64,000 nt of DNA, taken from the NCBI GenBank assembly GCA_000708835.1, contig DF237331.1, positions 1-64,000 on the forward strand, written 5' to 3'. The notes under the pieces were generated by a model. The model saw only the letters and a program-made list of their open reading frames with translations. It was not told the origin of the DNA and did not search any database. Below are positions 22,740 through 33,300 of this stretch, piece by piece; position 1 is the stretch's first letter; each line of letters starts with the position of its first letter. Position numbers and translations under genes: made by a program. Origin of the DNA: Klebsormidium nitens. Lineage: Eukaryota; Streptophyta; Klebsormidiophyceae; Klebsormidiales; Klebsormidiaceae.

Positions 22740-24840
22740 TACGCTAGAATATCATGTTGCATGGTTCGAAAGCGGGTCGGCTTCAGTACGTGTGGTGACA
22801 GGCCGGTTTGAGTCCTAACGTCCGGCGACTTTTACGGAGCCTGCACCTGAGAGTCAGTTAGAACCGTCTGCAACCAGATTCAATAAGAAGGATCAACGTA
22901 TGCATTGTGGCATAGATATTGACAAATATCGAGGTTAATCAGATTGTCTGCGTCACGCGTTTCTCAGCCGCACGGCTTGCACCAGACCAAAGACGACGGA
23001 ATCTTACTGGTTGATTCTCATCCTTTCAATCGTGAACCCGACGTACTTAGCGGATTCACTCGCCATTCAACTGGAAGCGGTATGAAGAGAAGCAATCTAA
23101 AGACCACATCTGGCTCAGGGACTTACAGAGATCGCGGTGATCGCACTTTGACGCTTGTGGGCGCCACTCCTAAACGCACTCCTTGCCAATTGCCGGGTTG
23201 ACAGGCCCCAGATATGAGCGATGCCTTGCCTGCTTTGGAGGTCCTCGTGTCAAGCATGAAAACTTGCGTGAGGATTCACTAAGGAGCGACTCGATTTTCC
23301 CCATGATTGGAAGGGGCCTCGAAACAGGTGCAGAGGGAACACTGAGACAATGACGTCTGGGAGCGACAGAACGAGAGCGGGCCAAGACGAGAAACGCAGA
23401 CGCTGAGTCGCGGCTCAGGCAAGCCCTCCAATAACGCCGTTGACAGGGCCCGTCATGGCACCAGAGCAGCGTCCTCCTGGCCTCAAATCAGTCTAGAGGT
23501 TGCTTACAAGCAATCCTCACACTATTCCCCACAACCATCCTGAGTTGAAGCTTAAGGTAATTGGGTGCGGCGTAATTAGCTGGGACGTGAAAGTTGAGCC
23601 GGCCGCTTCTGCCGCTCGTTTTACCCTCGATTCACGGTTGAAAATGTAAGCAGACAAGTGGGCGGACTCCTTACTGCATGAAGCAAGTGACGGAGACCTA
23701 AACCGGTACTTGGAACTTCCGAGCAGTGGGCTCCGTACGTTCCGCACACGCTGTCAGCAAGAAGAGTCGACAATTTATACTGCGCTTATAGGCGAAAACC
23801 GTTTTGGTTCGAAAGCGGGTCGCCTTTGGGGTGACAGGAGCGAGTCTCAACCGGCGACTCTTAAAGAGCCTGCACCTAAAGACACTTCATGACCGTTTGA
23901 AACCAGATTCACTTGAAAGGGAGCCACGTGTTTACTGTTGCCTGAGTGCTGACACAATACGAAGTTAAACAACTTTGCTGCGTTGCGCCTTTCTCAGCCG
24001 CACGGCATCAGACCAAAGACGACACGAACTTACTTGGTGATTTACTTTCTTTCAATCAGAATACCAACGTGACTAACATAGATTTCTGATGAACCGACTC
24101 ATTCGCCAGCAAAGGGAAACGGTATAAAGAGAATGTAGATGAAGGCTGCAGCTGGCTCACGAAGGAGGCGCGAATACCGGCTCTCCGTACTGACGCTTGT
24201 ACGTTACAAGGCGCCAGTCCTAAACGCCATCCTTGCCAATCGCCGAGTGGAGATAACATCATTTTAATGGACTCTTAACGCGGTTTGCTGGATATCGAAG
24301 TCGGAGGTCCTCGTGTCAAGCATGAAACGTTTGCGTGAAAATCTACTACATGGCGACCCGGGCTGAAGCCTTGAACGGGTGAAGGCTGGAAATAACACCG
24401 ACTCACTGCTGTCCTGGGAGCGACAGAGGTTTTAGAGGGCGACAACTTATAAACGAGGAACGCAGACAATAAGTTGCGGGTCAGACGGGCCACTTGCCGA
24501 TGACGATATGCACCATATCAGCGTCCTCCTGGCCTCAAAATTTGACAGATAGATTGCATAGAAACACTGCTTGTACGAACTCCCACGTGGAGTTTTCGAT
24601 TTACTAGCCGTCCTTTCGGGACGTACGAAATTCGTTTCATTGGGCAAACTTAGCTTGCGGCAGATTAAAAGGCGCGCGTACGTCGACGCGAGCTCGCTTT
24701 CGCCTTCTTCTGCCTACATTTTCTCCAGAAACAAAGGCAGATCAATGGGCTGACGTCTTCCTGACAAGTAGCTTGAGACTTCCAGGACATGCCTGATCGA
24801 ATCCTCAGGACCGGCGCTCGTGCCGATAAGCAGCTCTGAC
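22740..24840. repeat. Tandem duplication of about 1.05 kb
   Basis: Units about 22740-23790 and 23790-24840 align at an offset of 1048-1052 bp: GGTTCGAAAGCGGGTCG at about 22763 and 23811, TTTCTCAGCCGCACGGC at about 22958 and 23991, and GAGGTCCTCGTGTCAAGCAT at about 23246 and 24305. Each unit contains one B and one A module. Confidence 0.75.
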
Positions 24841-27319
24841 AAGCGCACTGGTCCCTTATGCGGCTAGATGCTTCCCTTTGACTTTGTACTCGACTTGAGT
24901 ATCCTCGCCTGGAAATGACCCACATGAATCGGCATCTGTAAGGTTAGGGAAAAGCCGTTGCTGCACATTTACTGTTGGCTCGCGAACTTCGATCCGTCAA
25001 CACCTCTGGTCATGGCGCGTTTACGACTTCGCCAAAGGTTGGTGATCTTCATTGCCGTTTTTATCAACTTAATCCGACCCAAGCAATTGCTCTCAAATAT
25101 TACGATTGAACGTCGATTTCATCAAGGGGACGGGTTGGTGGGCTATAGAACCAGTTTGATGAAGCTTAGCACCACAACAAGGAAGTCTCGTGTCTCGTAA
25201 ACCCCATGAAATTGCAACGGCAATCCGCTGTCTGTCAGTTCAGCTGGTTGCTTTTTTTTTTTAGCCCGATCAGGTGGCACATGTGCCAATTCGATTCAAT
25301 CGACAAGATGGAACTTAGAATTTGGGGCTCCTCCACAACTGCTTCTTACTGCAAAACACTGCGTCGCAGGGAGGTAACCAAAGATTGGTTGATATCTACC
25401 GCTCTCCCCAGCCGCAAAAACCCTCTGTGGAGTCGACGTTGTCATGACTTGGGCCAGAAACCCAACTTTATCAAGGGGTAGGCCGAATCGCGCTTGATTG
25501 AAAGAAAGCGCTGGATACACGGGCAATTGAGTTCGATACTAAAAGAAGATCAAACGAAGGGACTATCGGAATTAGGAGTGTACCATAACAACTGACCAAT
25601 TGTGGCTCAGGATTTGAATAGGAGGAAAACTGGTGCCGGTCAAGGCACCAATCTCACGTCCTCTTCGCCAGATCCCTTAATCTCCACAACATCATCCTCC
25701 GGATGTGATGGAATTCACTGGATTCAACTTTGAATGAAACTATCAAAAGCCGGCCAGTGCTCGCGGGCACCGTGTAACTGCGACTACCGACTAAACTGGT
25801 TCAACAGCACGTCTTTTGCAGCCGACCTGAAGTTACTGCAAGGCCATATGACAGAGTCCTTACACGTACATGCCAGGTTTTGTATTATCCTAAGACCGGA
25901 AACAGAAGGCAAAAAGGGATATCGTCAATGCTCGAAGGCATGTGGCACGCACGAATGCAGAGGATGTTCAACCGTTGCCAGAAACAGGTGTAAAGACCGT
26001 TGCAGTGGGCTCCTCGCCTCGCTCAAATCTGGAGGAGTATTTCTGATTTTTCGCCTCATCCCTTAATTTTCTCCAGGCATAATTTTCACAACTAGCTTCA
26101 CGGATTGACCAAAGACTTGTCCATTGCGCCCTTGAATCCGCCACATAACCTCTACCAGACCCGGAGGTACGATATGCAACGGAGTCGAAATTGATACACT
26201 CAATCGCCCCTAATCAGAGATTGAAATGTCTCATGCATTCCGATTCGTCACCAAACGACATGAAAAGAGAGGAACCAGGATCTGGATTGGGGGACAAGAT
26301 AACAAGGCGTCAATGACGTGACGCGTCTACGTACGTCCTCTGCATTTCTTTATTGCCAGTCGAGTTGACGAAATACAAGCTAGACTGTCGGATCCGAACA
26401 TTCTGAGTCGAACCTTACCCTAATGTGCGTTAACGGTCCTCGTCTTTCGTGACAAGCGATGTAAGCGTCCAAGACCGAAGCCTTTTCAGAGAGATGTACC
26501 GGGCGACAGATCGACCCGCGGAAATTACCGGTAAATCAACCTCAAAAGAGCGATATGAGTGAGATGTACGCCAGAGGACAGAAGCTTGGACGGCAGATTA
26601 CGGCGGCTCAGAATGAAATCAAGACCTGGCACAACCAAGGGCGCCATACTGTCTTCCTGGCCTTGAACTTTACTGAATCCCAAGCGGACTTTAGAGATCC
26701 CTTTTTGACAAAACCTCATATCAAACCATTGAAAGCTACCGCATCGGAAAGGTCCGAGGAATCAGGCATAGCTGGCCGTGCGGGTAAAGAAAGCCGCGCG
26801 CTTGTTGCGAGCCGCCTTTCGGGCTAAGCTTCCTTGTCCTAAAACCTTTGGCGAATACGACCAAAGTGGGCGGCCGGATCCTTGATGGTTTAGAAGCTTT
26901 TTAGTCCTACCTTGAAACTCGACGAACTAGTCTCCCAGATAGATATGATCGTGACGGAACGTCTCGTGTTCGTCACGAGGCGGCAGCTAGCTCAAGAAGT
27001 AGGAGAGATTGGCTATCCTGACGCGTGTAAGTTGAGGGCGCCAGTCCTGGATACTCTCCTTGCCTGGACGAAAATCCGAAATCCGTTTTTGGACCAACTT
27101 AACGGATGCTTGGCTTGTTTTTGCCTTCCAAACATTCGTTCAAGGTCGAAACACCTAGCTTTAGAATTCAAAGCAACGTGAGCATTCTCCGTGTGAGAAC
27201 TGAGGCCCAGATGTTGACGAAAGGCTCGTTAGTAGCCATTATAAACGACTCCATGCGGAAAAAACGCGTGATTGATCCGAATCTGGCTCCTTCTAGGAGA
27301 GTGACTTTTGCATGAGGCA

Positions 27320-29028
27320 TTAGGGAGCACTTTAGTTGGCCGCAGTTATTTGTGGAGCCAGCGCCGTCGAGTCGAGCAGCCCTTCCTTGCCATCTCAGCT
27401 GAGATGTTTTACGAGATGCTTCGGTTTCGTGGAAGGCACTTTCAAACCTCGAAGGCAGGGACTGGCGATTACGAAGTCCACAGCCCTTATGCGTCTGCGC
27501 TCAAGCAAGAGACCATACCGGTTTCCGGTTTACTAGCATCTCAATACGTGCCGAGGCGATTGTTACGATCTGGTGATGTATGCACGTGCGCAAACATTAC
27601 TGGAGAGCATACGTTTTTTATGGGCTCGAGAATGAGAAAGGGCGGAAGATCTCGTGCAAGACGTACGAGGACTCTTATATGCAGCTCATACGAGGTCGAC
27701 AATGATCAGTGGGGCATGAGTGACGGATTTTCGCCCTCACATGCGCCGTCCGGTTGTTAGCACCACAACCTTAAGCTTCCGGTTCTAGGCTTGATACCAG
27801 AGGAGCCCACCTTTGGGATGACATAACCCGAATTCCAGCAGGCCCCAGCCTTAGATTCTTTTCCGGTACCGATTCTCCTAAAGTATGAAGCGCGCGCGAT
27901 GGGCTTAATCTCCCGACTCTGTCGCGTCTGCCTACAGCAGCGCCATCAGACTGTCCAATCGACTAAACGAGCGGTCCAAAAAGCCGGTTCTCGTTTCACT
28001 TCATGTGAAGCTTCAAATCAGCTTGAAAACTGATTCGAGTGGCTTGTCCTCAATCAAGCACGAAAGACTAGCGCTTGCGTATCTATGTCACGAAGCGACT
28101 GAACGTGGGGTTGACAATTACTGTGTATCGCAAATTAAGGGATTCAAGAAGCAGTCGCTCTAGGCTAGTGCCCTTCAAATCGATGTCTTGTCCTTTGATC
28201 AGGCAGACCTCACGTTACCCCCGCCTAATTGCTAGAACAAAGCAATTACTTTAAACGACAACCGCAAGCTCGGGCCGGGCGGAGAGAAAATTTCGAAAAC
28301 CGTATTTGACCAACTAAAGGATGGCTAGCCTGAAATCTGCTTTGGAGGTCATCGTGTCATGCATGATATATTCTGGTACGAAGCGGCTTGATGTATGAGA
28401 ACTTGAAGGTGCCCAAAGCAAAGGGTACACTCAGAAAAACTACCTTTTGTGATCTGAGGAGCGACTCGGACAAGAAAAAAACTTCGACCAAAGGTAGAAA
28501 CGCAGACCGGGCGCAAACGACATATCGTGGCTCAGACGACAGGACCCAAGGTCAGTGATGCGGCTCATAAGGCACCACTTTGGCGTCCTCCTGGCTTAAA
28601 TTCTATCTGAAGGTTACATTGAACCACTTCTTGGCCTACTGAAGAACCCCATGATAGTCTACTCATTAGGCTAGTTGAGCGCGCGGGCGGCTTGTCGAAT
28701 GAAGTGGCTCCATCCGAAAAACAAAGCCGTGATTGCTCAGAATGTCCTTCCAAGATTGTGACATGTGTAGCATCAGTGCGCTAGCGAGCCATTGAGGTGG
28801 CCGTAGTGGCCTGTGGGGCCAATATGGCTACCCGTCGAGTTGAGCAGCCCTCCTTGCCATCTCAACTGACAATTTTCACGAGATGCTTTTGTTTCTTGGA
28901 AGACCACTCATGAAATCTAAAAAGCTAGTAGTACTGGCGATCACGAATATCACAGTCGGGCCTTCGTAAAACCGAGAGACCATTTTTAAATAGCAATATT
29001 GATCAGCGCCTTCAGTACGTGCCACTTT
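27320..29028. repeat. Type C block: copies at 27.3 and 28.8 kb
   Basis: 27325-27680 and 28790-29028 are diverged copies of the same segment, and a third copy lies at 43830-44215. Shared stretches include GAGATGTTTTACGAGATG (27.40 and 43.90 kb) and GGCAGGGACTGGCGATTAC (27.45 and 43.96 kb). The second copy is cut at 29028 by the outer retrotransposon. Between them, 27870-28760 pairs with 40830-41800 at an offset of about 12.96 kb. Confidence 0.7.
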
Positions 29029-29349
29029 TGTTAGAATTGGGGTAGCAATTCTGGTCAATCGAATAACCAAGTGGTTGAGGAATCAACGGTCAAAGATACG
29101 AGTGATGAACGGCTGAGATTTAGGCGGGAAACGTTGTTGATCAGGAAAGCTGAACGGTCCAGATTGAGTATGCAGATAGAGTGTAAGACTCTATAAAGAC
29201 AGAGCAGATCGAACATGATTGTAATCAACATAACAGAGAAGCATGATAGAGAAGAGAAGGCGCCTGTGAAAGGCGCTCGTGTCATTGTGTCGTGTGCAGT
29301 ATGTGAATGTCCATCAAGTGTAACGATGCAATACGCCGATTTTCCAACA
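29029..29349 (+). repeat. 5' LTR of outer element
   Basis: 321 bp, starting TGTTAGAATTGG and ending TTTCCAACA directly before the primer-binding site. The flanking host sequence up to 29028 aligns with the empty paralogue near 44.05 kb. The first 250 bp recur at 36208-36463. Confidence 0.9.
29191..29198 (+). promoter_or_regulatory. Candidate TATA box in outer LTR
   Basis: CTATAAAG lies 163 bp into the LTR and is repeated at 36375-36382 in the 3' LTR. The position suits the U3 promoter of an LTR element; transcription was not tested. Confidence 0.45.
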
Positions 29350-29361
29350 GGTTATGGGCCC
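29350..29361 (+). other. Primer-binding site of outer element (initiator-Met tRNA, internal)
   Basis: GGTTATGGGCCC directly follows the LTR. It is complementary to GGGCCCATAACC, the anticodon region of eukaryotic initiator-Met tRNA, and not to the tRNA 3' end. This is the half-tRNA priming known for Drosophila copia and yeast Ty5. Confidence 0.8.
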
Positions 29362-29476
29362 ACGCCACGAGGTGAAGGCGCGGCTTGATGGACATGAGGT
29401 GAAGAGGGAGTGAAGAATGGTCTGCTGAAGAGAAGAAGAGGAGCTCAAGAAGAAGAGCTCGAATGAAGCTGAAAAG

Positions 29477-29716
29477 ATGGCGGCGATTGAGAGGATCTCA
29501 ATTCCGCAGCTGGGGACTGAAATTGGCCTGTGTTCAAGGACAAGTTTCTGGCGTTGCTAGTGTACAAAGGGCTGGCAGTGGCAATTGAACAGCCTGATTC
29601 AGCAGAAGGGAAGAAAGCGAATGATCAAGCTAGAGCGTTGATCACTCTCTATATCCAAGATGCGCATGTGAGATTGATCAAAGGAGAAAAGTCTGCTGCA
29701 AGAGCATGGGAAAAGC
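29477..29716 (+). pseudogene. Outer element gag, N-terminal fragment, frameshifted and interrupted
   Basis: An ATG at 29477 starts MAAIERISIPQLGTEIG. The frame then shifts near 29520, since continuation as WPVFKDKFLALLVYKG is one base out of register and an upstream TGA at 29518 closes that frame. The second part, with KSAARAWEK near its end, is typical of the N-terminal copia Gag domain. It is cut at 29716 by the inner element. The remainder of the same frame resumes at 34695. Confidence 0.75.
29712..29716 (+). other. Target-site duplication AAAGC (left copy)
   Basis: AAAGC at 29712-29716 precedes the inner 5' LTR and is repeated at 34690-34694 after the inner 3' LTR. Five bases is the usual size for copia integrases. 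Confidence 0.9.
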
Positions 29717-29980
29717 TGTTAGAATATCGCACGTCTAGTTGACGGTTGACAGGCTAATAGACTTCGTACCGTACGATATCGAGTATGGTAACTTCGACCG
29801 TAGATATGACAAGTCGTAGAATTGCCTCGTAGGCTAAGACGCTGTGAGGATGACTCGCGAAATTCATTCCTAGTGATTCCTTCCTGACGCATGAGCGCCT
29901 TCCTCTCATCTCAGCATGTTAATGGTGTCCTGCCATCCTGTCTCTGCATAGCTGCATGTCCTGAAAGCATTCTGCTAACA
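29717..29980 (+). repeat. 5' LTR of inner element
   Basis: 264 bp, TGTTAGAATATCGC to TTCTGCTAACA, with TG...CA ends. No difference from 34426-34689 was seen by eye. Confidence 0.95.
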
Positions 29981-29991
29981 GGTTATGGGCC
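29981..29991 (+). other. Primer-binding site of inner element
   Basis: GGTTATGGGCC is complementary to the anticodon region of initiator-Met tRNA. The first 11 bases are the same as in the outer element. A potential hairpin (CCACTAGC paired with GTTAGTGG, 29995-30016) follows at once. Confidence 0.8.
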
Positions 29992-30362
29992 TCACCACTA
30001 GCACTACCGTTAGTGGACAGAGTTAGCTCAGAATGAAGCTGATCAGTTCTTTTGCCATTCTAGGAGGTTTGTTGGGGGGCGATCTGCTACAGCAAGTGCC
30101 AGCGAGCAGCTGTATTGTCTTGCGACGATCGGTTTGCCTAAGGGTGATCCGTGAGCTTGGCAACACCTGAGAAGCCCTGTACAGGGGGAATCAGGTGGCA
30201 GTGGAAAGCCTTGGGAAATTCCCCACTATCTCCTAGCTCTCCCCGGGGGGAGCGTGGCAAGATCAGCTAACCTGAGCATCCCGCAGCTATAGAAGCAGTG
30301 TACAGCCTCAAGCAAGCAATCACAGCAGATTGAGCTTTGAGGGATTTTCGAAGAAGAAGATC

Positions 30363-33300
30363 ATGGCTGAGACTACTGAGAAGATCTCCATCGAGAAGCT
30401 AAAAGGAGCAGAGAACTACCAGACTTGGAAGATCCTGATCGAATTGCTTCTGACGGAGAAAGGCCTCAAGAGATGCGTGGAAGAAGAGAAAAGATCAGCC
30501 ACAGAATTGGCTGCCAGAACTGAAGCGGTCAAGACCAAGGAAGCAGAAGATCAAGCAAAGGCTTTAGCTGCAATTGGTCTGAGAGTCTCATCAGAGTTTC
30601 TTGGTGTGATCACAGATGCGCAAGGTTCAGCAAGAGCTGCGTGGGAACAGTTCCAAAAGATGTTTCAGTCTGTGACTAACGCCAGGAAGATGATGCTCAG
30701 AGAAAGACTTGCTTCTTTGAAGATGGAATCTGGAGAGTCTGCTGCCAAATACATTGCAAGAGCAAAGGATCTAAAAAGAGACCTTCTGCAGGCAGGCTTG
30801 GAAGCCAAGGAGGTGGATCTCGCTGCAGCTTGCGGACTCTCAAGATCCTACAGAGAGATCAGAATGGCCTTGGAATTGTCTGAAAGAGAAATCTCTCTAG
30901 ATGACATGTTGCCTCTGTTGCTCCAGCACGAAGCACGAATCGAAAGAGACGAAGAGACTGATCAAGCAGAATCGTCGAATTCGATGGCTTTCGCGAGCAG
31001 AAATCAGAAGCAAGGCAAGGCGAAGTTCCAGAACAGGAACTCTGACTCCACAGTCTGCTGGGAATGTGGCAAGGAAGGACACAGAAGATCTCAGTGTGAC
31101 AAGAATCCAGACAAAGGGAAGAAGTGCTCCAAGTGTGGAATGAAAGGCCATACAGAAAGAGACTGCAGGACAAGAAACTTCAGAAAGAAGAATGGATCTG
31201 GAGAAGACAAAGGAATGCAAAAGTCTATGGCCTTCGCCACTCCTCCTGGAAAAGACCTCTCAAAAGACTGGATTCTTGACTCTGGTGCAAGTACGCACAT
31301 CTGTTGCAACAAGGAGATGTTCTCAGAGCTGAGATCAGATGCAAACGGAGAAGTTCAAGAAATCAAAGGAGTTGGGGATTCAGTCAGAGTGAAAGGAATT
31401 GGGAGAATTCCTCTTCTCTGTGAGGTTTCAGGAGGAAAGCTGACTGAAGTGTATCTCGAAGATGTGAGATACGTGCCAGAAGCAGGAGTAAATCTGGCCT
31501 CAATGAGCAAGTTTCTGGGAAAAGGAGCAAAGCTGGGGAGTGACGGAGTGATGTTGAATCTGAGCATAGCAGGGGAAAAGTTTCTGGAAGCGGTTTGCTG
31601 CAAAGGAGTCTCGGTGATCTGCACCAAGGACAGGGAAGAAGTGGCGTTCGCCAGCAGACAGGTGGCTGAGGCGCGCCTTTGGCACAGGCGCCTTGGACAT
31701 GCAAGTTGCGACGCACTGGCCAAAATGTCCCAAGAGACCCTGGTGGAAGGCCTCCCCCCTCCTCAAGCCTTCCGAAAAGCCGGAGAATCCCTGTGCGAAG
31801 ATTGCATCCTCGGAAAGCAAACCAGGAAGCCGTTCCATCCCAGTGACCGAAAGAGCGAAGGGCCTCTTGAGCTCATTCACTCAGACTTGTGCGGCTCAGT
31901 TCCCTGCAAGACAGCCGGCGGAGCCAAGTACGTCGTCACTTTCACTGACGACTACAGTCGATGCAGTGTCATTCAACTGCTGAAGACGAAGGACCAGGCA
32001 AAGCAAGCTCTCCGTGCTTACGTCAATTTGGTCGAGAACCAGCTGGGAAAGAAAGTGAAGAAGATTCAGAGCGATCGAGGTGGGGAATACTGGAACGGAG
32101 AAGTGAAAGACTACTGTGCTGAAACTGGCATCTTTCACCAGAAGACAAATCCTTTCTCCAGTCCAGAAAACGGGGTCGCCGAGAAGCTGAATCGAACTCT
32201 CATGGACAAGTCAAGAGCGATGCTTTCCGAGAGCGAACTGGAGCTGAAGTGGTGGGGCGAGGCGATCCTGACGGCGAACTACGTGAAGAACAGAACGGTG
32301 ACCAAGAAACACGGAAAGACCCCCCTGGAGCTGTTCTTCGGGAAAAAGCCAAGTGTTCAAAACCTCCGAGTCTTCGGTTGCCGCGCCTTTGTCCACACCC
32401 CAGCTCAGAAAAGGACGAAGCTCGACCCAGTCTCAAAGCCCGGGGTTTTCCTGGGGTACGAACCCGGAACGAAGGGGTACCGAATCCTGCTGACGTCAGA
32501 TCTACGAACGATCGTCATCAGCAAGGATGTTACCTTCGACGAGCGGGAGAAGGAGGAGAGCGACCTCTGGGAATTCGAAGTTCCGCTGACGGCCTCTCCA
32601 ACCCCGTCAGAGCCGGCAGCTGCAGAGCCCGAGGGAGAGAAGGAAGCGGAAATCCGAACTCCAGGGAGAGTGGAACCGGGGAGAGCGGAACCGGAAGAGC
32701 GGAACGAAGCGACGGAACTCCCAGAAGCGGAAACCAGGGCGGAACCGGAACCGGTCAGAAGCGCGCGCGTCAGAAAGCCCAGCCAGTGGTACAACCCCGA
32801 CGACTGGTTAACGGCAAACGCGGCGAAGGAAACGGAAGAACCGGTCGAACCAAAGTCCCTGGGGGAAGCGCTCAACAGTCCTGAAGCGGAGCTCTGGCGA
32901 AAGGCAATGGACGAAGAGTTCGGGAGTCTTCAGGAGAACCAGACGTGGGAACTCGCTGAGCCGCCCTCCGGAGTGAAACCCATCCCCTGCAAGTGGGCCT
33001 TCAAGTTGAAGCGAGACGAGAACGGGCAGATCAACCGGTACAAGGCAAGACTGGTGATCAAGGGTTTCCGGCAGAAGAAGGGAGTCGACTTTGAAGAAGT
33101 CTTTGCCCCCGTGAGCCGGCATGTGACTCTTCGGACCCTTCTGGCAGTTGCAGCGGTGGAAGACCTGGAGGTGGATCAACTGGACATCAAAACGGCCTTC
33201 CTAAACGGGGAACTCGACGAAGAAATCTGGATGGAGCAGCCAGAGCTCTTCCAGACCGGCGGACCGAAGCTGGCCTGTCGCCTCAAAAAGTCCCTGTACG

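Larger units (their letters stand above)
15480..22740. repeat. Tandem duplication of about 3.4 kb
   Basis: Two direct units, about 15480-18790 and 18790-22740, align at a near-constant offset: 15499 with 18885, 15806 with 19265, 16312 with 19753, 17862 with 21755 and 18487 with 22371. The offset jumps from about 3.44 to 3.89 kb between the third and fourth pairs because the second unit carries an inserted GC-rich segment near 21.33-21.74 kb. Shared stretches include GATGGAAATGGGCCCAT at about 16059 and 19518. Each unit contains type A, B and C modules. Confidence 0.75.
9405..29028. repeat. Decayed higher-order repeat field, left part
   Basis: The same degenerate modules recur every few hundred bases in direct orientation. 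Type A runs from TGGCTCAG/TGGCTCGG through GATGCGG and GGCACCA to GTCCTCCTGGCC, for example starting near 15754, 19222, 23408, 24474 and 28544. Type B has GGCGCCA then TCCTTGCCA, near 15499, 18885, 23160, 24209 and 27038. Type C has GCCAGCGCC then TCCTTGCC, near 17862, 21755, 27357 and 28820. A usually follows B by about 260-380 bp. The block at 9405-9660 resembles 12610-12800, which sets the left limit. Sequence between modules also aligns between copies. No intact gene was found inside, apart from the small open frames listed separately. Origin and function are unknown; decayed copies of one gene family is my inference. Confidence 0.65.

Noticed and set aside
29530-29742. A separate 70-aa gene starting at a GTG at 29530
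   Set aside because: It is the interrupted gag of the outer element, and its last codons run into the inner LTR.
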